Source of the DNA: an uncultured Allosphingosinicella sp.
GTDB lineage: Bacteria; Pseudomonadota; Alphaproteobacteria; Sphingomonadales; Sphingomonadaceae
DNA length: 20,164 bases
Direction: 5' to 3'
Assembly (NCBI GenBank): GCA_934539295.1
Contig: CAKTCN010000043.1
Span: 1-20,164, forward strand
Below are positions 1-9,200 of the stretch, piece by piece; the first letter of the stretch is position 1, and the number at the start of each line of letters is the position of its first letter. The translations under genes and the position numbers were made by a program. The notes beneath the pieces were generated by a model. It saw only the letters and a list, made by a program, of their open reading frames with translations. It was not told the origin of the DNA and searched no databases.

Positions 1-150
<150 letters not shown>

Positions 151-196
151 AGCCCACAGATCAAAACAAAAATAACACTGAAGAGAGGATGCAAGG

Positions 197-2713
197 ATGA
201 TGAGAGCGACGCGTCGCCTGCTCATGGGCGCGAGCTTGCTTGTGGCGGCTGCGCCTGCCTGGGCGGTTCAGGACCAGAGGCAGTTCAGCCTGAACGAAGC
301 CGGCTATTTCCAGGCGCGCGGCGTCGATCTGCTCGTCTTCAACAATTGGTATGACGGCCTGTTCGCCGACGCCAAGCATAGCGGCGTCGAGCTGATCCAG
401 CAGGGCGAGCGCATTGCCACCAACGGCGACGTGCGCCTGTCTGCGACGCCCGGCCAATGGGACCCGATCGGCCGCCTGGTCAGCCGCAACGTCGATGCGA
501 AAACGGGCGCGGTGGAAGCCGTGCTCGAATATCCCGAGCATCAGTTCCAGTATCGCATCCGTGCCGAGCGGAGCGGCGACAAGGTCAACGTCGCCGTCAT
601 CCTCGATCGTCCGCTGCCCGCTGCGTTGGCGGGCAAGGCCGGCTTCAACCTCGAATTCCTGCCCGCCGCTTATTTCCGCAAGAGCTTCATGGCCGACGGC
701 AAGGGCGGTTCCTTCCCACTTCATCCAGCCAGCGACATGGTGGCGGGGGGCGAGCGCAATGCGGCGAGCGGGCGCGATGTCGGCCCCGGCGCCGAGCCGC
801 TGCCGATCGCGACCGGCAGCCGCCTGGTGCTTGCGCCCGAGGATGCGATGCGCCGCGTCGCAATCGAGGGCAAGGGCGCTACCTTGAGCCTCTTCGACGG
901 CCGCAACCAGGCGCAGAATGGCTGGTTCGTCGTGCGCAGCCTGATCCCGTCGGACAGGACCGGCCGCGTGGTCGAATGGATCGTGTCGCCCAACAGCGTG
1001 CCCGGCTGGCTGCGCGCGCCGGTGATCGGCCATTCGCAGGTCGGCTACGTGCCGGGCCAGGACAAGGTCGCGGTGATCGAGCTCGACGCCAATGACAGGC
1101 CAAGGGGCAATGTCCGGCTGCTGAAGGTCGGCGAGGATGGCCGCACGGTGGAGGCGGCCGCGGGTGCGGCCAAGCCCTGGGGCAAGTATCTGCGCTACAA
1201 TTACGCGACCTTCGATTTCACACGCGTGCGTGACCCGGGCGTCTATCAGCTCGAATATGGCGGCGAGCGGACGGCCACCTTCCGCATCGGCGAAGAGGTC
1301 TATAACAACGCGTGGCACCCCAGCCTCGACGTCTACATGCCGGTCCAGATGGACCATATGTCGGTGAACGAGGCCTATCGCGTGTGGCACGGCGACAGCC
1401 ACCGCGACGACGCGCGCCAGGCGCCGCTCAACCACGAGCATATCGACCTCTACCGCCAGGGCGCGACCACCGACACCGGGTTCAAACCGGGTGAGCATGT
1501 GCCGGGATTGGATGTCGGCGGGTGGCTGGATGCGGGCGACTTCGACATCCGGACGCAGACGCAATATGCCGTCGTGCGCACACTGGTCGGGATCTGGGAG
1601 GATTACCGCCCCACCCGCGACCAGACGATGGTCGACCATCGCCTGCGCCATGTCGAACTGCACGTGCCGGATGGCAAGGCCGACATCCTGCAGCAGATCG
1701 AGCATGGCGTGCTCTATCTCGCCTCCATGTACGATGCGGTCGGCTATGCGGTACATGGCGTGGTCGAGCCGGACGTGGCGCAATATACGCATCTCGGTGA
1801 TGCGGCGTCGAAGACGGACGGCCTCATCTACGATGCCCGCCTTGCCTATGGCGAGCGCAAGGGCGGGCGCAGCGGCACGCCCGACGACCGCTGGGTGTTC
1901 ACCAGCAAGTCGAGCGCGCTGAACTACGGCACAGCCGCGGCGCTGGCGGCGGCATCGCGCGCGCTGCGCGGTCATAACGACTCGCTCGCCGACAAGGCGC
2001 TGCGCCTCGCCGCCGGCGTGTGGAAGGACGAGGCCGGCCATGCGCCCAACACATTCAGCCACGGCAACACCACCGGCGGATGGCTGCCGGGCGAGCAGTT
2101 CACGGCTGCGGTCGAATTGCTCTCCGCCACTCGTGACCCGCAATATGCGCGCGCGGTCGAGACGCTGTGGCCGGAGGTGTCGAAGCGCTTCGGCCAATAT
2201 GCGCAGACCGCCATCCAGGCGCTGCCCTTCATGCCGGCAACCTACAAGGCCAATGTCGAGGCGGCGGCCCGGACGCTGAAGGCATCCACCGAGACCTCGA
2301 CGGGGCCCAACCCATATGGTGTGCCGATCACCACCGGCGGCTGGGCCGGCAATGGCGCGGTCATGCAGGCAGGCCTCACCGACTTCGCCATCCACCGCGC
2401 CTTCCCGCAAATCAGCGACGGCACGGGCGTGTTCAAGGCGCTCGACTATATCCACGGCACCCATCCGGGATCGAACCTGTCGTTCGTGTCGGGCGTGGGC
2501 ACGCGGTCCAAGGAAGTCGCCTATGGCATGAACCGCGCCGACTTCTCCTTCATCGCGGGCGGCGTGGTGCCTGGCGTGCTGGTGCTGAAGCCGGACTTTC
2601 CCGAGAACCATGAGGACTGGCCCTTCTTCTGGGGCCAGAACGAATATGTGGTGAACATGAGCCCGACCTATATGGAGCTGGTCCAGGCGGCGATTTCGCT
2701 CAGCCGGAGGTAA
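197..2713 (+). CDS. Exported glycoside hydrolase family 9 protein (GH9 copy A)
   Basis: Predicted secreted or periplasmic beta-glucanase of 838 aa. A signal peptide covers about residues 1-23 (cleavage near AWA|VQ). Residues about 25-270 form a large N-terminal region without a name known to me, containing PGQW and GKAGFNLEF, which is also present in the second GH9 of this window. An Ig-like CelD_N-type domain starts near residue 276 (HSQVGYVPGQ). The catalytic (alpha/alpha)6 barrel follows: WLDAGDFD places the nucleophilic-water and base aspartates at D445 and D448, and the C-terminal GQNEYVV places the general acid at E816. All three GH9 catalytic residues are thus present. Family activities include endo-beta-1,4-glucanase, exo-glucanase and beta-glucosidase or glucosaminidase; substrate cannot be read from sequence. 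The start is ATG 197, with AAGAGAGG 8 bases upstream; a second ATG follows directly. It converges on the halogenase gene. Confidence 0.93.
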   Translation: MMRATRRLLMGASLLVAAAPAWAVQDQRQFSLNEAGYFQARGVDLLVFNNWYDGLFADAKHSGVELIQQGERIATNGDVRLSATPGQWDPIGRLVSRNVDAKTGAVEAVLEYPEHQFQYRIRAERSGDKVNVAVILDRPLPAALAGKAGFNLEFLPAAYFRKSFMADGKGGSFPLHPASDMVAGGERNAASGRDVGPGAEPLPIATGSRLVLAPEDAMRRVAIEGKGATLSLFDGRNQAQNGWFVVRSLIPSDRTGRVVEWIVSPNSVPGWLRAPVIGHSQVGYVPGQDKVAVIELDANDRPRGNVRLLKVGEDGRTVEAAAGAAKPWGKYLRYNYATFDFTRVRDPGVYQLEYGGERTATFRIGEEVYNNAWHPSLDVYMPVQMDHMSVNEAYRVWHGDSHRDDARQAPLNHEHIDLYRQGATTDTGFKPGEHVPGLDVGGWLDAGDFDIRTQTQYAVVRTLVGIWEDYRPTRDQTMVDHRLRHVELHVPDGKADILQQIEHGVLYLASMYDAVGYAVHGVVEPDVAQYTHLGDAASKTDGLIYDARLAYGERKGGRSGTPDDRWVFTSKSSALNYGTAAALAAASRALRGHNDSLADKALRLAAGVWKDEAGHAPNTFSHGNTTGGWLPGEQFTAAVELLSATRDPQYARAVETLWPEVSKRFGQYAQTAIQALPFMPATYKANVEAAARTLKASTETSTGPNPYGVPITTGGWAGNGAVMQAGLTDFAIHRAFPQISDGTGVFKALDYIHGTHPGSNLSFVSGVGTRSKEVAYGMNRADFSFIAGGVVPGVLVLKPDFPENHEDWPFFWGQNEYVVNMSPTYMELVQAAISLSRR

Positions 2714-2719
2714 TCTCTT

Positions 2720-2746
2720 GCGCCTCCCTGTTCGGCAGGGAGGCGC
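2720..2746. terminator. Hairpin between convergent genes, candidate terminator
   Basis: A perfect 11-bp stem (GCGCCTCCCTG / CAGGGAGGCGC) closes a 5-base TTCGG loop, starting 6 bases after the GH9 copy A stop. Neither side has a T-run, so it is not a textbook intrinsic terminator, but its place between two convergent genes fits a transcription stop or RNA 3'-end stabiliser. A second, weaker hairpin (CCCGC-CCTT-GCGGG) follows at 2752-2765. Confidence 0.5.
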
Positions 2747-2835
2747 GTCTACCCGCCCTTGCGGGGCGTCGAACAGCGCAGCCAGGGCATCATGCCTCGG
2801 CTTCGCTTGCCATTCCGCCGATCACTGCAAGTGCG

Positions 2836-4317
2836 TTACGCGCGCATATAGCTGTCGAGGAACTGCTGGTGCTGGGGCATCTGCGCGACGGCATTGGCGA
2901 TGCCGGTGCGCAGGTTCTCGAGCGCGTGCCTGGCCCTCTCCGTGGGGATCAGCCGCCCGACATGATGGTAGGCCCTGGGTTCGAGCCGCTGGCCGAGCAT
3001 CACCTGCACCCAGGAATCGATGCGGAACAGCTCGTCCGGCGCCTGGTAGGTAAAACCGCTTTCGCGAAACAGCTCGATCCGCTGCTTGAGCGAATCCGGC
3101 ACGTCCATGTCGCGGCAGCGGCGCCAGAAGTCGGAATCGTCCCGCTCCGTCAGGTGATAATGAAGGATGATGAAGTCGCGTATGCCCTCGAGTTCGCGGC
3201 GCGACTGGTCGTTGAAATGATCGACCAACGCATCGTTCACGCCGCCAAACGGGAACATCTGGATCAGCCGGGTCACGCCGATCATGATCAGGTGGATGCT
3301 GGTCGATTCCAGCGGCTCGATGAAGCCGCTCGACAGGCCCAGCGATACGCAATTGCCGTTCCAGGTCTTTCGCCGCCCCCCGGCACGGAACCGGATCACG
3401 CGCGGATTGGTCAGCACATCGCCCTGCACCTGCGCCATCAGCAAAGCATGCGCCTCGTCATCCGACATGTGGTCGCTGCAATAAACGAGGCCGTTGCCGA
3501 CGCGGTGCTGCAGCGGGATGCGCCATTGCCACCCGGCCTTGTGCGCCATTGCCCGTGTATAGGGGCGCGCCGGCTCGACCGAAGATGTCTGGAGCGCCAG
3601 GGCGCTATCGGTAAGCAGCCAATGGCTCCAATCCTCATAACCGGTCTTCAAAGCCTGTTCGATCAGCAGCCCCCGAAAGCCGGTGCAGTCGATGAATAAG
3701 TCGCCTTTCACGACCGCGCCGGACTCGAGCACCAGCGAAGTTATGAAGCCGCTGTCCGGATCCTGCCGCACCTCTGCGATCTTGCCCTCGACCCGCCTGG
3801 TGCCCGCCGCCTCGGTCAGGCCGCGCAGGTAGCGGGCATAGGCTGTCGCATCGAGGTGATAGGCATAATTGATGTCCGCTTTCTCGAACGTCTCGAACTT
3901 GCCCGCCTCGCCCGCCTGCAACTCAAAGCAATAATCGCCCAGGCTGCCGCCGAACCCCTGCCGCTTCGCCTCGAGCCACAGGTGGTGGAAGTCGCCCATC
4001 CAGTGCGACGTGCCGATCTGGCCGAAGGAGTGGAAATAGCGGTCCCCCTGCCGCGCCCAATCCTCGAACGAGATGCCCAGCTTGAAGCTCGCCTGCGTGG
4101 CCCGCATGAACGCGCGCTCGTCGATGCCCAGAAGCTTGTGGAAGGTGCGCGCGGTGGGAATGGTGCTTTCGCCGACACCCACGGTGCCGATCTCGTCCGA
4201 TTCCACCAATGTGATGTCGAGCAAGGGGCCGAGATGGCGCGAAAGCGCCGCCGCCGCGAGCCAGCCGGCCGTGCCGCCGCCTGCGATCACCACGCGCTTT
4301 ACCGCCTGTCCGTCCAC
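2836..4317 (-). CDS. Flavin-dependent tryptophan halogenase family protein
   Basis: Homologue of FADH2-dependent tryptophan halogenases (Trp_halogenase family), 494 aa from the chosen start. The FAD-binding GGGTAGW motif lies near residues 13-19, GVGESTIP follows, the W-x-W-x-I-P halogenase motif is W263-W265-I267-P268, the catalytic lysine in SFKLGI is K79 (the same number as in PrnA and RebH) and EPLESTSIHL carries the active-site glutamate E337. All halogenation residues are intact. A GTG at 4330-4332 overlaps the cupin stop as GTGA and would add five residues. I chose GTG 4315-4317 because AGGGAGG sits 5 bases before it and because it gives K79. Being linked to a TonB receptor, SapC and a cupin, it belongs to a receptor-associated clade whose natural substrate I do not know; free tryptophan is not implied. 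It needs a flavin reductase, none of which is in the window. Confidence 0.9.
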   Translation of the reverse strand: MDGQAVKRVVIAGGGTAGWLAAAALSRHLGPLLDITLVESDEIGTVGVGESTIPTARTFHKLLGIDERAFMRATQASFKLGISFEDWARQGDRYFHSFGQIGTSHWMGDFHHLWLEAKRQGFGGSLGDYCFELQAGEAGKFETFEKADINYAYHLDATAYARYLRGLTEAAGTRRVEGKIAEVRQDPDSGFITSLVLESGAVVKGDLFIDCTGFRGLLIEQALKTGYEDWSHWLLTDSALALQTSSVEPARPYTRAMAHKAGWQWRIPLQHRVGNGLVYCSDHMSDDEAHALLMAQVQGDVLTNPRVIRFRAGGRRKTWNGNCVSLGLSSGFIEPLESTSIHLIMIGVTRLIQMFPFGGVNDALVDHFNDQSRRELEGIRDFIILHYHLTERDDSDFWRRCRDMDVPDSLKQRIELFRESGFTYQAPDELFRIDSWVQVMLGQRLEPRAYHHVGRLIPTERARHALENLRTGIANAVAQMPQHQQFLDSYMRA

Positions 4318-4322
4318 CCTTT

Positions 4323-4329
4323 CCTCCCT
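4323..4329 (-). promoter_or_regulatory. Ribosome binding site deciding the halogenase start
   Basis: AGGGAGG on the minus strand, 5 bases before GTG 4317-4315 and inside the alternative GTGA overlap start. It supports the shorter halogenase start. Confidence 0.55.
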
Positions 4330-5360
4330 CACCTGTTGAGCCTGTTCAGCAGCACCGCCCGCAGCCGCCGCGCCTTCACCTCATCCATGGGCGCCAGATT
4401 GCCGCGCGCCGCCTCTGGCAGATGCGCCGCCGGCCGGTCGGCGGGCCCGAACACATAATAATCGAACAGAGCCCGCCACGCCTGCTTCTCCGGCGCCGGC
4501 CGATCGCGCAGGCTCAGCAGCGCATGCAGCAACGTGTTCTGCGGCGTGTCCATGAAGCGCGGCGACGTGTTCCACCAATAGTTGATCATGACGTTGAAGG
4601 CGTCGAGCGCCTCCACATTGTGCCACCACAGGGCCGGGTAGAAGAGGAGGTCGCCCGGCTCCATCTCCGCCACCTCGCCAGCCGTCAGCGCGTCGCGGAA
4701 GCGCGGAAAGCGCTTCAGGTCGGGATCGCGCAGGTCGACCATGCTGACCACCTGCCCTCCCGGCGTCAGCTCCAGCGGGCCGGGGTAGAGATTGTCGATC
4801 TGCTCCGGCGGGAACAAGGTGAAGCGCCGTCGTCCCGCCATCACACAGGCGATGTTGTTCGACATGTCGTAATGGGTGGCCGCGACGGTGCGGTTACCGA
4901 TCCAGATGCCCACCATGGGCGGATTGCTCTCGAACATCGGATCATTGAGGATCAAACCATTCTCCGCCCGCAGGCCCGGCAGGTAAAGATCGACGTCGGT
5001 GGATCCGACGTAGAAGCTCGGCGGGGCCGGGTCCTCCAGATGCGCCAGGATCCGGTCGAGATATGCGTCGAGCGAGACGCGGCTCGCCTCGAAATTGAGT
5101 GCGGTCACGTCCGCATTGTAGAAATAGCGGCCGCCGATCTCGGGCGCGCCGGTAAAGCCGACCACCGGCCGGTCTCCGTAGAAGGACTTGAGGTAGCTCG
5201 CAGCCTCCTCCGGTCCCCGCATTCCCGCCTGGACGAGCGGCAGGTCGCGCAGCACGCCCTTCAGGATCGCCGGCCGCTGCGCCGCCATCAGCTCGGGATA
5301 GGGGATGGCGTCCGGCGCAATGCCGGCGATGACCTCCGTCCTGCGTTCCGGCCTGCTCAT
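4329..5360 (-). CDS. Cupin-like (JmjC/cupin_8) Fe(II)-dependent oxygenase homologue
   Basis: A 343-aa cytoplasmic protein without a leader. The double-stranded beta-helix core carries a plausible Fe(II) facial triad: H163-x-D165 in ATHYDMSNN and the distal H247 in ALWWHNVEAL, preceded by PGDLLFYP. This is the pattern of cupin_8/JmjC-type 2-oxoglutarate oxygenases such as FIH-like hydroxylases, so hydroxylation of a protein or small molecule is possible, but no substrate is known. The start ATG 5358-5360 overlaps the SapC stop as ATGA, and the stop overlaps the alternative halogenase start as GTGA, so the three genes are probably translationally coupled. The gene sits in the same place in the receptor/SapC/halogenase cluster as similar genes in other sphingomonads and caulobacters (from general knowledge, not checked here). 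Confidence 0.85.
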   Translation of the reverse strand: MSRPERRTEVIAGIAPDAIPYPELMAAQRPAILKGVLRDLPLVQAGMRGPEEAASYLKSFYGDRPVVGFTGAPEIGGRYFYNADVTALNFEASRVSLDAYLDRILAHLEDPAPPSFYVGSTDVDLYLPGLRAENGLILNDPMFESNPPMVGIWIGNRTVAATHYDMSNNIACVMAGRRRFTLFPPEQIDNLYPGPLELTPGGQVVSMVDLRDPDLKRFPRFRDALTAGEVAEMEPGDLLFYPALWWHNVEALDAFNVMINYWWNTSPRFMDTPQNTLLHALLSLRDRPAPEKQAWRALFDYYVFGPADRPAAHLPEAARGNLAPMDEVKARRLRAVLLNRLNR

Positions 5361-6094
5361 CCTTGCCTCGCGGAGTCCGCAAGCTTGCGATTCTTGAGTT
5401 CGATGAGCCGTCCCATGTTCCGGAGGGAGGAAATCGCGAACACGGCGAGGCGCAGGAAGCCGGCCCGATGCAGCCGGTCGAGCGCATCGCCGCTCAATGC
5501 CGCGAACCGCTCCTCGTCGAGCGTGTGGAAGCTGGTGAGGTGATAGGTCTTCTGGTCGTTGAGCGTCACCTCCGCCGCAACCTTCTCGATCAGCTGCAAG
5601 TCTTCGAAGGCGGCGAACATCGCGGCCTTGGCCGCCATGCCGCTGTGCAGCGTCCTAAGCGCCTCCGAGACGCGGTTCAGCGCCGGGGCATGCCCGCCGT
5701 GAGGCAGGAACAGCGGCTCGGCTTCGTGCACGCCGACGCGGGGATCGTCGAGATCGACGTGGATGAGCGGCTGGCCGGGCGCGCCATCCACCGCCTCCGC
5801 CTGCCCGCCGATCAGGAAAGGGCCGCGCCGCTGCACCGCCGGCACGTAGCGCGTCGTCCATCCATCATCGCCGACGAACAGATTCTCCTCGCGATCGAAG
5901 CCCAGCAGGACCACCGCATGATATTCGCCCTGCTCGTCCCGCCGGAAGAAGATGGGATATTCGCGCTGCGCATCCTCGAACTCGGTCGGGAGGACCAGCA
6001 TCTGGTTGACGCTGTCGCCGAACGCGGCGCCCCACCGTGCGGTGAACTTGAGGTCGTGGTGCTCGACATTGCTCAACAATGATCGGTTGGCCAT
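5357..6094 (-). CDS. SapC family protein
   Basis: A 245-aa protein matching the SapC family, named after a Campylobacter S-layer gene but of unknown function in alphaproteobacteria. Recognisable stretches are the N-terminal NRSLLSNVEHHDLKF, LVLPTEFEDAQREYPIFF, VLLGFDREENLFV and the C-terminal LTSFHTLDEERFAALSG. It has no signal peptide or membrane segment. I chose ATG 6092-6094 because GGAAG lies about 5 bases before it and because the longer in-frame ORF (to 6196) runs through the terminator hairpin and loses family similarity. It follows the TonB receptor by 111 bases and overlaps the cupin gene by 4 bases (ATGA). Its recurrent receptor linkage suggests a role with the imported ligand, but this is association only. 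Confidence 0.85.
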   Translation of the reverse strand: MANRSLLSNVEHHDLKFTARWGAAFGDSVNQMLVLPTEFEDAQREYPIFFRRDEQGEYHAVVLLGFDREENLFVGDDGWTTRYVPAVQRRGPFLIGGQAEAVDGAPGQPLIHVDLDDPRVGVHEAEPLFLPHGGHAPALNRVSEALRTLHSGMAAKAAMFAAFEDLQLIEKVAAEVTLNDQKTYHLTSFHTLDEERFAALSGDALDRLHRAGFLRLAVFAISSLRNMGRLIELKNRKLADSARQG

Positions 6095-6149
6095 CTCTTC
6101 TTCCAAAATCGCGAAGGATCGAGGGAGCTTAAGCCCTTCATGACCTTTG

Positions 6150-6178
6150 AAAAAGGCCGCTGGCGAACCAGCGGCCTT
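6150..6178 (-). terminator. Intrinsic terminator after the TonB-dependent receptor
   Basis: On the minus strand a perfect stem (GGCCGCTGG / CCAGCGGCC, extendable to 11 bp) with a TTCG loop is followed directly by five T residues, 28 bases past the receptor stop. This is a textbook Rho-independent terminator. It sits inside the receptor-to-SapC gap, so downstream genes would be expressed by read-through or from an unseen promoter. Confidence 0.88.
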
Positions 6179-6205
6179 CCTCGTGCGGGCCTTCAAGCCT
6201 GCGGC

Positions 6206-9200
6206 TTAGAAGCGATAGCGAGCGCCCAGCAGGAAGCGGGGCTTCAGCTCGGTCGCGGACCAGAGCTGCCTCTCCGACCGGCCATAGGTGCGCAGCGGCT
6301 CGCTCAACAGGTTGATAGCCTCCAGCGACACGGCCATCTGCTCGTTCAGGTCGTAGCTGACGTTCAGGTCCAACGTGCCGAACGAGTCGACGAACACCGG
6401 GTTGCGGGTTGCGCCGCGATTGACGCCGGACAGGAACTTGTCGCGCCAGTTGTACGCCACACGCGCCGAGAGGCCGCCATTTTCGTAGATGCCCGTGACG
6501 TTGAAGCTGTCGCTCAAGCCGACCAGTGCGAACACGTCCTCGTTCGGATCCGAACCGCGATCGACGTTCACGTCACCATAGACCTTGGTGAACGAGCCCG
6601 ACACGCCGAAGCCGGTTTCGCCGAAGAAGTGCTGACCCTGGATCTCGAAGCCGTGGATATTGCCTGCACGGTTGTTGATCGGCGTGGTGACCGAGAAGTC
6701 GAACAGCGGATCATTCGCGTCGGCGGTGATGTCGACCGCTTCGATGATATCCTGCACGAAGTCGCGGTTCAGACTGTTTGCCCCGCGGTCAAAGTTCGCG
6801 TTGAACGTCGCCCAGGCAGCGTCGATATTGCCGCCATTCTGCACCAGCAGACCGGTCAGGGTGTACAGATTCTCGTTCGTGACATCGATGCCTTCGGATT
6901 CGAGCCGGTCGGCGGCGATGCCCGAACGCGAACCCGGCGCACCGGAGCTCGGGTCACGCAGACCGAAGAGCGGCTGGTCCACCTGGCCGGCGCCCACGAA
7001 GTTCTTGACCTTCTTCGCGAAGAAGCCGGCGGACACGTAGCTGGACCGGCCATAATACCATTCGAGCGACACGTCGAAATTGTCGGACACGAGCGGGCGC
7101 AGGTTCGGGTTGCCCGAGGAGCCGGTCGCGCGCGCACCGAGGTAGGTCGGATCGGGCGGGCCGTTCGCGGACTGGGACGCGAACAGGTTGCCATATTCCG
7201 GACGGGCAAGCGTCTTGCTGTAGGAGACACGCGCCACGACATCATCCGCCGGCGAGACGTGGAAATCGACCGCCGGGAGCAGGTTGTTATACTCGCCCTC
7301 TAGCGTCACGCCGACGATGTTGCCCGATACGCCGCGGCGGAAGTCGTTATCCGACTCCCAGCGGATGTACGCCGGCTCATCAACCTCCGCATAGGAGGTC
7401 ACCTTCGTATTCTCGTAGCGGACGCCGGCGGTCAGGCCCGCCTCACGGCCGCCGATGTCACCCGCCAAGGTGAACTGTGCGTAACCCGACCAGACCTTTT
7501 CGCGGACGCGGTCGAACTCGTTGCCGGTGATGTCCACCGGATTGCCCGCCTGGATACCCGGCACCAGCGGCAAACCGTCGGCGGCGTAGAGCGGCGAGAA
7601 GATGTTCATCAGGTCGACGGCATTGGCACGGAAGGCGACTTCCGCGTTGGTCGGCTTGTAATGGTCGAACTTGCACTGGAGGCAATATTGTTCGACCAGA
7701 CCCTCGCCGAACTGCTCGATATCCCCGGCGCTTGCCGTGGAGCCCCAATTGCCCAGCGTCTGCTGGGTCTGAACGCGGGCGCTCGTCATCTTGGAATCGG
7801 TGTAGACGGTGCCGACGTCGAAGCGGATGCCGTCGCCCCACTCCCAACCGAGGTCGGCGCGCAACTGGTTGAGCCGGTGCTCCTGCCGCGACGTGTTGGT
7901 GCGGCCCATCGCCGTGCCCAGGTCGCCGAGATCGAGGACGCCATTGCCGTTGCCGGCGATCGCATCGTTCAATGTCCAGCTCTGCTGAGGAATGTCACCC
8001 GTGAAATCGACCGAATGCGCAGTCACCACCGGAGCACCGATGCCGACGAGCGTGGAGCTGGTGCCGTTCTTCGCGTTCGGCGTGCTCTTGGATGTCGACG
8101 TGTTGCCGTCCACGCTGATGGTGAAGCCTTCCGCAGCCTCCCAACTTGCGTTCAGGCCATAGGATTGGAGCTGCGACTTGGTCGCACGATAGACGGATTC
8201 GAAGCCGATATCCTTCTGGCCGTTCAGCACTTCGCGAAGATTGATGGCAGTCGCGACGACGTCGTCATCGTCGAAGGTCACTTCGCTGAACGGCTTGTTG
8301 AACCAGTTGGTCTGCTCGGCCCGTTCCTCGTCGACCTTGTTCTGCGCGTAGAGAGCGTCCGCCGTCAGCGTCAGCGCCTCGATCGGGCGGAATTGCAGCG
8401 TCGCCTGTCCGTTGATGCGCTCGCGCGAGAATTCGGAATAATGGTATCGGCTGTCGTCCGGGATGGCGACGAGCTGATCCGCAGGCGGCGCATTGTTGAT
8501 GATGGTGCTCGCGACGCGGCCGGGCATGGCGGACAAGGGCTGGACCGACCAACCGTTCACGGTCGAACTGGCCGCAGCGCTCTCGCGCTTTTGATAGGCG
8601 CCGAACACCGACACGCCGAACATGTCCTCGTCATCCGACCAGGTCGCGACGCCGGAGATTTCCGGGGTGATCCTGAAGTCGCGGCTGGTGTCGTAGAGCG
8701 CCTTGGCACCGATGCTGCCGCGCAGCCCCTCGCCGCGTGCGTCCAGCGGCCGTTGCGTGACAACGTTGATCGCCGCACCGATGCCACCCGATGGGATGGC
8801 GGCCCGGCCGGTCTTGTAGACTTCCAGGCGGCTGACGCCTTCGGACGCCAGGTTGGAGAAGTCGAACGAGCGGCTGGTGGCACGACCGAAGTCGACCGAG
8901 AGATCGCCGCCTACCGTATTGACGTCGGAGGTTGCGATCTGGCGGCCGTTGACTGTGACCAGGTTGAAGGCCGGACCGAAGCCGCGAACCGTGACCTGCG
9001 AACCCTCGCCGTTGCGACGATCGATCGACACGCCTGGAATGCGCTGGAGCGATTCCGCAAGGTTTGTGTCGGGGAACTTGCCGATATCTTCGGCCGAGAT
9101 CGCGTCCACCACGCCGACCGACTCGCGCTTGATGTCCATCGCGGCTTCCAGCGAGGCGCGGATGCCGGTGATGACGATCTCTTCATCGTCCGCCGGCTGC

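Noticed and set aside
161..2611. 816-aa open frame on the minus strand opposite GH9 copy A
   Set aside because: Arg/Ala/His-rich composition without motifs; it mirrors a gene with clear GH9 domains and is a shadow of GC-rich coding on the other strand.
6095..6196. 34-residue N-terminal extension of SapC
   Set aside because: It would be encoded across the receptor terminator hairpin, while ATG 6094 has a ribosome site and matches the family start.
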